Assembly (NCBI GenBank): GCA_963783835.1
Contig: CAWAOX010000018.1
Location: 62,001 to 126,000, forward strand
Reading direction: 5' to 3'
Length of the DNA stretch: 64,000 nt
From: CAIQPS01 sp963783835
GTDB lineage: Bacteria; Actinomycetota; Thermoleophilia; RBG-16-64-13
The position numbers and the translations under genes are program-made. The notes below the pieces were generated by a model. It was not told the DNA's origin and did no database searches. It was given only the letters and a program-made list of their open reading frames with translations. The stretch's first letter is position 1; each line of letters begins with the position of its first letter. Positions 16,029 through 24,905 of this stretch are shown one piece after another.

Positions 16029-17572
16029 TGTTGGATTCCCAAGTGTATGGCGAGCTGGAAGCGATCGTTGGCTCGCAGTGGGCGTCTCGCGAGGACGCGA
16101 TTTGCGACAGTTACGCGGCCCAGATCTTTCACCGTCCCGACCCGGGAGTGTGGATCAGTAGACCGGCGGCAGTCGTTCTACCCGGTTCGGCGGATGAGTG
16201 TGCCCAGATCGTCAAGGTCTGCAACAAATACAAGATCAAGTACAAGCCCCATTCCACGGGCTTCGGCGCCCACAGCGGCCCGGGTGAAGAAGGCGTTCTC
16301 CAGATCGATCTTCGGCGGATGAACCGGCTTATCGAGATCGACGAGAAGAACATGATCGCCGTCATTGAGCCCTATGTAAGCGGCCTGGAACTCCAGGCGG
16401 AGGCGATGAAGCGGGGGCTCTCCTTCAACCTGAACACCGCCGGTCCCCAGACGTCCCCCGTCGCGGCCCACACGTCACACCAAGGAGGCGGCGCCTCTTC
16501 CGTCTCGATGGGCTACAACGGCCGGAATCTTCTCGCCTGCGAATGGGTGACGCCGACGGGGGAGCTGGTGCAGATAGGCTCGCCCGAATCCGGCGCCGGC
16601 TGGTTCTCGGCGGACGGACCTGGTCCGAGCATGCGCGGGATTGTTAGGGGAATGTTCGGTTACGACGGAGGGTTCGGCATCTTCACCAAGGCGGCCATCA
16701 AGCTCTACCACTGGCCGGGCCCCGAGGCGATCAGTGTCAAGGGCCACAGCTACGATGCGGAATTGACCGTCCCGGACAACTTCCATAACTACTTCGTCTT
16801 CTTACGTGACTGGGAGTCGCTTGCCAGCGCGTTCCACAAGTTCGGGGAGACCGAGATCAGCTATTTCCTGCGGAAAGAGACCGGAATCCACGTTGCTCGA
16901 GACCTGGCCTACAACCTGACCCTCGACTTCATAAATCACCCCGAGCTCAGAGTACTCGCCGACGTGACCCAGTTCTGCTGCCCGCTGATGATCGCCGGGA
17001 CCTCCGAGGGCGACCTCGAATGGAAGGTCAAGGTGCTGAGGCAGATCGTCGACGAAGAGGGTGGTTTCATGTTCGGTGGCCACCCCGAGACGCGTTTTGA
17101 TAAGGCCCTCTGGCTGATGACGATCAAAGCGGCCCAGTACATGCCTCTGTTCGCCGGAAAGGCCGGTCTGCACGTGGCGATGGGCGCCGACGAGTCTATC
17201 GACGCGGTCATCGCGCAGGGGAAGGCCGCAGAAGAGATCAAGAAGCCGCTTATCGCTGAAGGCCGGTGCTTCGACGACGGTGGCGACGGTTCCTGGGCCT
17301 CGATATGGGAGCAGGGCACCTGGGGGCACGTCGAGGCACTCATGGTGTTCGATCCGCGGGATGCTGCGAGCGCCTCGGCGAAGAAGCAGTTCTCCATTGA
17401 GTGCGCCGATGCCGTTCTCAACAAACACCTGGGTGGCGTCGGTTTCGGCCTTCATGGCGGCGAAGAGATATTGGCGCAATACAACGACGCCACCTGCAAC
17501 TTCTGGGAGATAACGAAGCGAATCAAGCATACCTGGGACCCGGACGATCTCGCAAACCTGACCATCACCTAG
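16028..17572 (+). CDS. FAD-binding oxidoreductase, GlcD/D-lactate dehydrogenase-like
   Basis: 514-residue flavoprotein of the vanillyl-alcohol oxidase fold. Seen: the FAD-binding stretches VVLPGSADECAQIVKVC, STGFGAHSGPGEEG, IDEKNMIAVIEPYVSG and a long C-terminal cap ending KHTWDPDDLANL. It is homologous to but clearly distinct from the gene at 13335; the pair may form a heteromeric dehydrogenase with the Fe-S protein between them. The start ATG 16028 overlaps the preceding stop (TGATG), so the two are translationally coupled. The likely substrate class is a 2-hydroxy acid or an aryl alcohol; nothing in the sequence narrows this further. Confidence 0.85.
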   Translation: MLDSQVYGELEAIVGSQWASREDAICDSYAAQIFHRPDPGVWISRPAAVVLPGSADECAQIVKVCNKYKIKYKPHSTGFGAHSGPGEEGVLQIDLRRMNRLIEIDEKNMIAVIEPYVSGLELQAEAMKRGLSFNLNTAGPQTSPVAAHTSHQGGGASSVSMGYNGRNLLACEWVTPTGELVQIGSPESGAGWFSADGPGPSMRGIVRGMFGYDGGFGIFTKAAIKLYHWPGPEAISVKGHSYDAELTVPDNFHNYFVFLRDWESLASAFHKFGETEISYFLRKETGIHVARDLAYNLTLDFINHPELRVLADVTQFCCPLMIAGTSEGDLEWKVKVLRQIVDEEGGFMFGGHPETRFDKALWLMTIKAAQYMPLFAGKAGLHVAMGADESIDAVIAQGKAAEEIKKPLIAEGRCFDDGGDGSWASIWEQGTWGHVEALMVFDPRDAASASAKKQFSIECADAVLNKHLGGVGFGLHGGEEILAQYNDATCNFWEITKRIKHTWDPDDLANLTIT

Positions 17573-17609
17573 CTCGCAAAACACATCTGAGCAACAAAGG
17601 ACCATTCCC

Positions 17610-18953
17610 GTGAAAGCAATCATTGTCGGAGGCGGATGCGCCGGGCTCGCAGCTGCGCACACGATCATCAAGAACGGCGGGGACGTATTGGTCCTCGAAA
17701 GAGAATCGGTCGCCGGCGGCCGCATGCAGAACTACAAGCGGGACGGTTTTACCTTCGACATGGGGGCGCAGTACATAAGTCCTACTTATCAGGCGGCCAT
17801 GGCCATCATCAACGAGATGGGGATGACCGAGGAGGTCATCGACATCGCGCTTGGCAGAACCCAGGTCTACCGCGATGGGATACTCGCCTACCCGAAGTTC
17901 CGCGGCTCGCTGGGTGACCGGATTACCACGCTCAGATGGCACGCGAAGGCGGGCCTGCGAGGGACTCGTAACACGAACAAGTTGATTCAGTTCGTGCTCG
18001 CCCGCTCGGACCGCATATACGAGGGGAGCGTCGATTGGTTCCTCGATCTCGACACCGAGTTCTTCGCGGATTTCGTGAGACGGGAGTACGGGGCGAAGGT
18101 GTTGGAGTACTTCGCCCAGCCGATGGTGAGCGCCTTCACCCTGGCAGATCCCGAATTGATGGGGATGGGCTTCGGACTGCAGATTTTGTGGACGATCCTT
18201 TGCGGCAAGGCCGCGAGCCTCAAGCAGGGTATCGGCAGCCTCGCCGAAAGGGTGGTGGGCCAATGCACGGGGACCAGCCAGTTCGTCCACGACATGCCTG
18301 TCAAACGCATACTCATCGAGGACGGGAGGGTGCGGGGCGTCGAGACGGACAAAGACACGTATGAGGCCGACGTGGTCGTATGTGCGGTCATGGCTCCCAA
18401 CGCCCTCGCCATGATGCCCAACCTGCCCGACTCCATGCGCCGGCCCATCTCGATGGTCACCTATTCGCCCGCCATCACGTGCTGCTTCGCCCTCGATATG
18501 GCACTTGGGCCCGACGATCCGAGCGGCGGATTTCTCCCCAGGAATTCGGGATATCTCATGAGTTCCTTTGGGTTCAACTCCGTCAAGTCCCCATTTCTCT
18601 CGCCTGATGGTTGCGATTCCATCCGCTGCTTCATGTACGGCAACCGAGCCCTGTCGATGTCGCTCAAGAGTGACGAAGAGATCAGCCAAATGGCCTTCGC
18701 TCAGTTGAGGCAACTGGCACCCAAGCTGCCCGAGCGCCCGCTCTTCTCAAAGGTGGTGCGTTGGCCACAGGCCAACTACATCATGGCGCCCGGTTGCGCT
18801 ACCGGCATGAAGCAGGTGAGGGAGAACCACTACCGAGACGTCGAAGGGCTCTTTCTCTGCGGTGAGTACATGTATACGGGATCGTTCGAGAGCGCGATGG
18901 CCAGCGGCAAGGCGGCAGCAGAGGCGGCTCTGGGACTGAGAGAGACGATCTAG
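17610..18953 (+). CDS. FAD-dependent oxidoreductase (amine oxidase/phytoene desaturase-like)
   Basis: 447-residue flavoprotein. GTG 17610 starts directly with the Rossmann FAD-binding motif IIVGGGCAGLAAAHTI, followed by LERESVAGGRMQ and FDMGAQY (the GG-doublet region of this family), and ends with the second FAD contact FLCGEYMYTGSFESAMASG. This is the architecture of protoporphyrinogen oxidase, monoamine oxidase and carotenoid desaturases. No carotenoid or heme genes lie nearby, so the reaction is likely an oxidation or desaturation in the neighbouring catabolic pathway. It follows the FAD/Fe-S cluster by 37 nt on the same strand. Confidence 0.8.
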   Translation: MKAIIVGGGCAGLAAAHTIIKNGGDVLVLERESVAGGRMQNYKRDGFTFDMGAQYISPTYQAAMAIINEMGMTEEVIDIALGRTQVYRDGILAYPKFRGSLGDRITTLRWHAKAGLRGTRNTNKLIQFVLARSDRIYEGSVDWFLDLDTEFFADFVRREYGAKVLEYFAQPMVSAFTLADPELMGMGFGLQILWTILCGKAASLKQGIGSLAERVVGQCTGTSQFVHDMPVKRILIEDGRVRGVETDKDTYEADVVVCAVMAPNALAMMPNLPDSMRRPISMVTYSPAITCCFALDMALGPDDPSGGFLPRNSGYLMSSFGFNSVKSPFLSPDGCDSIRCFMYGNRALSMSLKSDEEISQMAFAQLRQLAPKLPERPLFSKVVRWPQANYIMAPGCATGMKQVRENHYRDVEGLFLCGEYMYTGSFESAMASGKAAAEAALGLRETI

Positions 18954-18965
18954 GCGAGATGCGCG

Positions 18966-20300
18966 ATGACCGTACCTGAGGTCAAGGCCGCGACTCCCTA
19001 CGTCGGACTGCCACCAGGAGCTGACGAGGTTGGCGGATGGGCAGGCAGCGGGACAGAGCATCGCACGTTGAACCACGCGCCGCCCGCTTCGCGGTACCGC
19101 TTTGTCATACTCGTCGTGCTGTGGACGACCTACCTCGTCGTGTATCTGGCGCGTCTAAGCGTAGGCCCTCTTGCGCCCTTTCTCACCACCGACCTGGCTC
19201 TTTCTCATGCTCAGATCGGTGGCCTGATAAGCGCCACCGCGCTGGTCTACACGCCGATGGTTCTTGTGGCCGGATTGTTGGTCGATCGCATAGGGGTGAG
19301 GCGCGTCTTGCTGATCGGCACCCTTCTCACTGGCCTGTCGGTCAGCTGCATCTTCTTCGCGCGCTCCTACGCGACCCTTATGATTCTCCTTGCTCTCTCT
19401 GGGCTGGGCTGCGGGTTCATCTTCCCGGCGGCAGTCAGGGGGCTCATGTCCTGGTTCCCGGTACGCGAGCGGGCCACGGCCGTAGGCTTCAACTCAACGG
19501 CAGTGAACGTGGGTGGAATTGTAGGTGCGGCGATTCTCCCTTCGATAGCCGTTGTGGCCGGCTGGCAGGTGGGATTTCTGGCTGCGGGTGTTTTGGGCCT
19601 CGTCGCGTGCGTGCTTTGCGCCGCGCTTTATAGGAATCCCAAAGGGGCACAGGCGCATGAGGTCCGAGTTGCCCGCTCGTCTGGCGGCGTTAGCGACTAT
19701 CGGCGGCTTCTCGGCTCGCGTCAAATCTGGCTACTCTGTGTGGCGGGCTTCTCCCTCGGCGCGGTTGAATTCTCCGCTCTTGCGCAAATGACACTCTATC
19801 TCAAACAGATCTGGCTCTATAGCGCGGTCGCGGCCGGGGCTCTTCTGGCCATTTGTGAAGCCGGAGGGGCAATGGGGAAGGTTGTGAGTGGCCTAATCAG
19901 CGACAGGCCTCTGAAGGGGCGCCGACGTCCTGTCTTGCTCGCCTGTGCCCTGATCACCTTCGGCATGTGCGCGTTTTTCGCCTTGACAGGGTCAACATCC
20001 CAGTGGTGGATCTATCCTGCTCTCATCATATTCGGCCTCGCCGCCATCGGTTGGGCCGGTCTTTACGGGACTCTAGCTGGCGAGATCGGCGGACCCGCGA
20101 GAGCCGGGTCGGCGATCGGCCTAACCGGGGCTGCGTTGAACCTTGGGATTCTGGTCGGCCCTCCAATCTTCGGCTACCTGGTCGATACGAGCGGGTCCTT
20201 CAAGTTGTCCTGGCTTCTTCTTGCGGGATGTGCGGCGGTAGCGGCAGCCTGTTTCCTATTTCTCCGCGAACCAAACCAGAGTTCACCTGTGGTCTCGTAG
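18966..20300 (+). CDS. Major facilitator superfamily transporter
   Basis: 444 residues, with a roughly 45-residue cytoplasmic N-terminus and 12 predicted membrane segments. Seen: the MFS loop 2-3 motif as LVDRIGVRRVLLIG, a large central loop around residues 225-250 and the second-half loop SDRPLKGRRRPVLL. The overall character (FPAAVRGLMSWFPVRERATAVGF) resembles the anion:cation symporter and NarK-type groups that carry organic anions. It starts 12 nt after the flavoprotein gene and precedes the molybdoenzyme gene, so it may import or export the substrate or product of this pathway. Substrate unknown. Confidence 0.85.
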   Translation: MTVPEVKAATPYVGLPPGADEVGGWAGSGTEHRTLNHAPPASRYRFVILVVLWTTYLVVYLARLSVGPLAPFLTTDLALSHAQIGGLISATALVYTPMVLVAGLLVDRIGVRRVLLIGTLLTGLSVSCIFFARSYATLMILLALSGLGCGFIFPAAVRGLMSWFPVRERATAVGFNSTAVNVGGIVGAAILPSIAVVAGWQVGFLAAGVLGLVACVLCAALYRNPKGAQAHEVRVARSSGGVSDYRRLLGSRQIWLLCVAGFSLGAVEFSALAQMTLYLKQIWLYSAVAAGALLAICEAGGAMGKVVSGLISDRPLKGRRRPVLLACALITFGMCAFFALTGSTSQWWIYPALIIFGLAAIGWAGLYGTLAGEIGGPARAGSAIGLTGAALNLGILVGPPIFGYLVDTSGSFKLSWLLLAGCAAVAAACFLFLREPNQSSPVVS

Positions 20301-20309
20301 TCTCGAACA

Positions 20310-20325
20310 ACGTCATGCGTGACGT
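20310..20325. promoter_or_regulatory. Palindrome upstream of the molybdoenzyme gene
   Basis: ACGTCA and TGACGT flank a TGCG centre (16 bp in all), 80 nt before the ATG at 20406. This is a possible operator for a dimeric regulator; no regulator is assigned. Confidence 0.3.
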
Positions 20326-20405
20326 CGCGGACTCGAGCCTCGGGAAGTGTGCCCCCACGGTCGATGAGGCGCGTCTCATGATCAACATCGAAGCATAGAC
20401 ATGCG

Positions 20406-23000
20406 ATGAGCAGAGATGAAGCGAAGAAGGATTCATCGGAGCAGCGCACCTGCATCAAGGACATCAGCTGGTGTGGAGTTGCGATCGGCTGTGGGACTTC
20501 AGCAGTTGACGTAAGCGACGGTAGGATCGTTCGCATCCGGCCGTTCCACTACGATAGCGAGACCAGGCCCGACGAATACAACCCGTGGGTATTCCATGCC
20601 CGGGGCAAGACCTTCAGGCCGAGTACGAAATTTCTCTTGTCTCCGCTCAGCATCGGCTATAAGAAACGGGTCTACTCGCCGGCCCGCATCCCTTACCCGC
20701 TGAAGCGGGTGGACTTCGACCCCAAGGGGGAGCGCAACATCCAAAACCGGGGCAGCAGTAAGTTCGTGCGCATCTCCTGGGACGAGGCTCTTGACATTAT
20801 CATCAGCGAGATTCTAAGGATCAAAGAGAAGTACGGGACGACCGCAATTCTCTACCAGTCCGATCAGCATGGCGAGAACAAGGTCGTGCACGGCCCGCAC
20901 GGGTGCGGCCGTAAACTACTACGGCTCCTCGGCGGCTACACGCTTCAGATGCGCGATCCAGACAGCTGGGAAGGCTGGTTTTGGGGAGCCAAGCACGTTT
21001 GGGGCATGGAGCCGGTGGGGCAGCAGAGGCCGCAGAACAATCTGCTCCTTGATATATCCAAGAACGCCGAACTGCTCCTCTTCTGGGGATGCGATCAGGA
21101 GACCACCACGTGGGGCTGGGGCGGCCAGTTGCCCAGCCGCATCAGCTACTGGTGGAGCGAACTGGGGATCAGGCAGATCTATATCGCCCCCGACTGCAAC
21201 TACGCCAGCGCGGTCCACGCAGACAAATGGATCCCCATTCTCCCCAACACCGACGCGGCGCTCTATCTGGCCATTGCGTATCAATGGTTCAGGAACGGCA
21301 CCTACCACAAGGAGTACCTCAGTACCCATGCCTCGGGAGTGGGCAAGTTCGAGGACTATGTCCTTGGCAAGGAGGACGGCGTGCCCAAGACACCCGAATG
21401 GGCATCTGCCATATGCGGCGTACCGGCTCGGACCGTCAGGGCGCTCGCCCGCGACTGGGCCTCCAACCGCACAACCATCTGTATCGGCAACGGGGGGCCG
21501 GGTATCCGTGGTCCCTACGCCAGTGAGCCCGCCCGTCTGCAGGTCCTGTGCCTGGCGATGCAGGGCTTGGGTAGGCCGGGCTGCAACCAGGCCAAGATGA
21601 TTGAGTGTAACGGGAGCCCGAACTGCTTTTCGGCGCCCAAATCCATTATTGGCTTTCCTAGCCTCTCTTCAGCCTACACGGGTGGCTATCCATGGGAGAC
21701 CAATCATCCCTCGTTTGTCCCCAAGTCACTTATCCCCAAGGCAATACTCGAGGGCAAGTGCGACTGGTACGGAAACGAGTCCGAGCTGGCATCTCGAGAG
21801 AATCAGTTTGTCCACTACGAGTACCCGGCCGAAGGCTGTTCCAAGATTCACATGGTGTGGACGGACTCCCCCTCATGGATCACCTGTTGGAACGAGGGCA
21901 ACGGCTTCGTGCGGGCCATGCGGGACGACTCCGTTGAGTTCATCTTATGCCAGCATCCCTGGCTGGAGAACGACGCTCTCCTTGCCGACATTATCCTGCC
22001 GGTGAACACCAAGTTCGAAGAAGAGGACATCGGATCAGATTGCTTCAGCGGCCAGTACCAAATGCTATTTCACGAACACAAATGCATCGAGTCGTTGGGC
22101 GAATCAATGAGCGACTACGAGATTGTCTGCAAGATGGCCGAACGCCTGGGATTACTTGAGAAGTACACCGACGGACGCTCGGTCAAGGATCTCATTCGGA
22201 ATGGCTATGAGAACTCGGGTATTGCGTCGTTGATAGGCTGGGAGGAGTTCGAGAAAAAGGCGCACTATGTGATCCCGAGCGATCCCGACTGGGAGAGGAT
22301 TCCCGCAGGACTCATCAACTTCTACGACGATCCTGAGACACACCCGCTTTCGACGCCAACGGGCAAGCTCGAGTTTTACTCAACAGCTCTGGCCGAGCAT
22401 TTCCCAAACGACCGCGAGCGACCTCCGGTGGCCAATTGGATCCCTCGGGGTCAAAGCCACGCGGAAACCATCGGGACTGAGAGAAGTAAGAAATACCCAC
22501 TCTTGGTCATGAGTAACCACCCCCGCTGGGGGGTGCACTCGCAGCACGACGACATCACTTGGCTGCGAGAGATTGAGACCTGCAAGGTGCGCGGTACCGA
22601 TGAATACCAGTATCAGCCACTGTGGATCAACCCGCTGGATGCTGAGAAGCGAGGGATCAAGGGGGGTGATGTGGTGTCCATCTTCAACGACCGGGGCATA
22701 GTCCTCGCCGGCGCCTATGTGACCGAGCGGATCATGCCGGGAGTGGTCGGTATCGACCACGGTGCCAAATGGGACCCGATTGAGCCCGGACTAATCGACC
22801 GGGGCGGCGCCATAAACACGATTGTTCCCAGGAACACCACATCCAAGAACGCGTGCGGACAGGCGGTCAGCGGTTTTCTCGCAGAAGTGGAGAAGACTGA
22901 TCTGGAAGAGCTGAAACGCAATTATCCGAAAGCCTTCGCCCGTCCATTCGATCCTTGTGCGGGGCCAGCCCTGCAGGCTTGCATCATGGAGGACGCTTGA
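20406..23000 (+). CDS. Molybdopterin oxidoreductase resembling transhydroxylase large subunit (AthL-like)
   Basis: 864-residue member of the DMSO-reductase superfamily. It resembles the large subunit of pyrogallol-phloroglucinol transhydroxylase of Pelobacter acidigallici, as I recall that protein: ARGKTFRPSTK, YSPARIPYPLKR, FDPKGERN, RDPDSWEGWFWG, LGKEDGVPKTPEWA and LADIILPVNTKFEE all have close counterparts at the same order and spacing. The DSW triad at residues 186-188 matches the catalytic aspartate and the serine that ligates molybdenum. As in AthL, no N-terminal CxxCxxxC Fe-S motif is present, though Cys16, Cys23 and Cys29 occur. The usual Fe-S small subunit is not encoded beside it. 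Likely cytoplasmic; the exact substrate is uncertain. Confidence 0.8.
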   Translation: MSRDEAKKDSSEQRTCIKDISWCGVAIGCGTSAVDVSDGRIVRIRPFHYDSETRPDEYNPWVFHARGKTFRPSTKFLLSPLSIGYKKRVYSPARIPYPLKRVDFDPKGERNIQNRGSSKFVRISWDEALDIIISEILRIKEKYGTTAILYQSDQHGENKVVHGPHGCGRKLLRLLGGYTLQMRDPDSWEGWFWGAKHVWGMEPVGQQRPQNNLLLDISKNAELLLFWGCDQETTTWGWGGQLPSRISYWWSELGIRQIYIAPDCNYASAVHADKWIPILPNTDAALYLAIAYQWFRNGTYHKEYLSTHASGVGKFEDYVLGKEDGVPKTPEWASAICGVPARTVRALARDWASNRTTICIGNGGPGIRGPYASEPARLQVLCLAMQGLGRPGCNQAKMIECNGSPNCFSAPKSIIGFPSLSSAYTGGYPWETNHPSFVPKSLIPKAILEGKCDWYGNESELASRENQFVHYEYPAEGCSKIHMVWTDSPSWITCWNEGNGFVRAMRDDSVEFILCQHPWLENDALLADIILPVNTKFEEEDIGSDCFSGQYQMLFHEHKCIESLGESMSDYEIVCKMAERLGLLEKYTDGRSVKDLIRNGYENSGIASLIGWEEFEKKAHYVIPSDPDWERIPAGLINFYDDPETHPLSTPTGKLEFYSTALAEHFPNDRERPPVANWIPRGQSHAETIGTERSKKYPLLVMSNHPRWGVHSQHDDITWLREIETCKVRGTDEYQYQPLWINPLDAEKRGIKGGDVVSIFNDRGIVLAGAYVTERIMPGVVGIDHGAKWDPIEPGLIDRGGAINTIVPRNTTSKNACGQAVSGFLAEVEKTDLEELKRNYPKAFARPFDPCAGPALQACIMEDA

Positions 23001-23047
23001 CCTCGCCGATCTCGCCGCACACCGGACCGCGAAAGGAGAGTCAGACG

Positions 23048-24094
23048 GTGACGAATGAACGCGTTGTGATGGTAGGGGCGGGCGACATCTCCAACAGATG
23101 GTTCGGTCCGCTCGCGGACGAGCAGGTCGAGGTCGCGGCTGTGGTCGATCTGCGGCTTGAGACCGCTATCAGCCAACTCGCCAAGCATGGCCTCACCGGT
23201 GCGAAGGCCTACACCGACTTCAAGAAGGCGCTTCGAGACTGCAAGCCCGATTTCGTGCTCGATCTCACCGTTCCGTCGGCACATGCGCGGGTGGTCATCC
23301 CCGCGCTGCGAGCCGGATATCATGTGCTTGGGGAGAAACCCATGGCCACGAGCCTGGCCGAGGCGCGGCGCATGGTGGCCGCCGCCGACAGGTACGGCCG
23401 CTTGTACATGGTGGGCCAATCAAAACGCGTCGATCCCCATGCGGACAGCGCGCGCCGCACGCTTGCGTCGGGGCGAATCGGTCCCCTCACCACCCTGAAC
23501 TGCGATTTCTACGCGGGACGGCATTTCCACGCCGACCGGCTTTCGCCCAACTTTCGTGAGCACGATCCCCACGTGCTCATCACCGACATGGGAGTACACC
23601 ATTTCGACCTAGCTCGATTTCTGAGCGGCGCCGAGCCGGTGACCGTGTACGCGAAAGAATTCAACCCCGCGGGCTCGTGGTTTGCGGGTCCCGCCGCCGC
23701 GACCTGCCTGTTTGAGATGTCCGATGGGTCCCTCTTCACGTATCGCGGCTCCTGGGCCGCCGAGGGCTGTGAGACCTCGTGGAGCGGGAATTGGCGGCTT
23801 GTCGGGACCCACGGCACGATCCTCTGGGAGCAGGACGAAGAGCCACGCGGGGAGATCGTTAGGCCCGGCGGGAACCGGGAGGGGATCCACTGGGAACTCG
23901 AACCTCTCGAACTGGAGAAGAGCGATATGGCGTTCAGCAGCCAACGCCAGGTCCTGAGGGAGATGCTCGGCTTTCTTCGTGACGGTAAGACGCCGGAGAG
24001 CGAGTGTCACGACAACATCAAGACGATGGCCATGGTGTATGCGGCCATCGAGTCCTCACAGAAGGAACGGTGGGTCCCCGTCCGAAGGCCGTAG
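23048..24094 (+). CDS. Gfo/Idh/MocA family NAD(P)-dependent oxidoreductase
   Basis: 348-residue dehydrogenase of the glucose-fructose oxidoreductase/inositol dehydrogenase family, which oxidises sugars, cyclitols or related alcohols. GTG 23048 with AAGGAG upstream (about 23031) decides the start; the frame is open to 22955 but that overlaps the molybdoenzyme gene. Seen: the Rossmann motif VMVGAGDISNRWFGP, the conserved EKPMATSLAEARRM and a catalytic-region histidine in ITDMGVHHFDLARFL. It is the last gene of element 1, ending about 110 nt before the right-end repeat. Inositol-like rings and cyclic ketones are both plausible substrates. Confidence 0.87.
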   Translation: MTNERVVMVGAGDISNRWFGPLADEQVEVAAVVDLRLETAISQLAKHGLTGAKAYTDFKKALRDCKPDFVLDLTVPSAHARVVIPALRAGYHVLGEKPMATSLAEARRMVAAADRYGRLYMVGQSKRVDPHADSARRTLASGRIGPLTTLNCDFYAGRHFHADRLSPNFREHDPHVLITDMGVHHFDLARFLSGAEPVTVYAKEFNPAGSWFAGPAAATCLFEMSDGSLFTYRGSWAAEGCETSWSGNWRLVGTHGTILWEQDEEPRGEIVRPGGNREGIHWELEPLELEKSDMAFSSQRQVLREMLGFLRDGKTPESECHDNIKTMAMVYAAIESSQKERWVPVRRP

Positions 24095-24205
24095 CGCGGG
24101 TGTTCGTGTAGTACTTCCGGAGTCGCCAGCAGGGTTGGCAATTCGCAGCGCGTGCTCGGCTGGTTCGCGACCATGACGGGACATGGCATCTCATCAACAA
24201 AGAGC

Positions 24206-24420
24206 ATACGGTTGGTTGGAATTGAGCGCTCCGTGGCCGGCTGCTACCAAGCCTTGCCCCCCGGGGTGCCGATTCTGCTAACGGTTTGCTGACGGCCGGT
24301 CCGTAACGGGGCATCAGCGGGCGTAATCTGCGTTCTTGTGAGGCGAGATCGCGCCCCGGAATTGACCGGATTTGCGGCATGGCCCGTCAGGTCGCGGAGG
24401 AGCAAAGCCTGATTGGTAGT
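24206..24420. repeat. Right-end repeat A, copy 1, ending in attachment core
   Basis: About 150-215 bp homologous to 37263-37355 plus 38359-38487 and to 41126-41299, each ending in GATTGGTAGT (here 24411-24420). GCTAACGG at 24277 and GCTGACGG at 24288 are again 11 bp apart, mirroring the motif of the left-end repeat. No gene is supported in it. It is read as the right end of element 1 abutting the left end of element 2. Confidence 0.75.
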
Positions 24421-24575
24421 CCCCCACTGGACCCTCAGCGATCCGTCGGGAACTCCGGTGCATGCAGCCAGTTCTTGTTCTTCCGGCGGCCGCTGTCTTC
24501 TTGGATTCGGGCATTCTGCTGATGGTTTGCTAACGACTCGCTAACCGTTTACAGCTCGGAGGCGCCGCGGCGCAT
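24411..24575. repeat. Left-end repeat B, copy 2 (element 2)
   Basis: Homologous to 3744-3910 along its whole length, including three 11-bp-phased GCTAACSG-like motifs at 24518, 24529 and 24540 and the last codons of the integrase. The homology stops at about 24575, where AT-rich DNA begins. Confidence 0.75.
24541..24573 (-). pseudogene. Integrase 3'-terminal remnant
   Basis: Eleven codons ending APRRLRAVNG and stop, matching the C-terminus APRRLRLVNG of the integrase at 3875. The rest of the gene is gone, so element 2 lost its integrase after insertion. Confidence 0.65.
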
Positions 24576-24905
24576 GCTACTACAGTACTGAGTTAACAAT
24601 AAAGAGATATGAATCTATACTATTGACAGCCGGGTGCGTCTTCGGTATTGTGGCAAAGGCCGCTGGGCGCCGGGTCGGGTCGCGAGAAGCATATGCCGAT
24701 AGCCGGTGCCGGCCTCGAGTGAAGCTGGCTGACGACCGCGGATGACAAGGAGCCGCTCAACAGCCCGCGGTTCTTCGGTCGCGGCTTAGTGGCGCGGGGG
24801 GATGGCCTGCCTGCCCCCCGCATTCCCCCGCCCACCCCTTCAGCGGCGGCTGCGGCGACATCGCCGGAAAGGCACGACGGAAGACCGTCCTAGCGGAGGT
24901 GCGAC
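24576..24905 (+). promoter_or_regulatory. Gene-free promoter and long leader of the SDR-cupin operon
   Basis: The first 50 bases are AT-rich. A promoter with TTGACA at 24623-24628 and TATTGT at 24646-24651 (17-nt spacer) is close to the sigma-70 consensus. It would leave a leader of about 250 nt that can fold strongly, including GCGGGGGG at 24794-24801 with CCCCCCGC at 24814-24821. I could not match the leader to a known riboswitch; no cobalamin box was recognised. Confidence 0.55.

Noticed and set aside
24650..24905. Cobalamin riboswitch in the long leader
   Set aside because: No B12-box or typical P1-P3 core was recognised; only GC-rich hairpins were seen.
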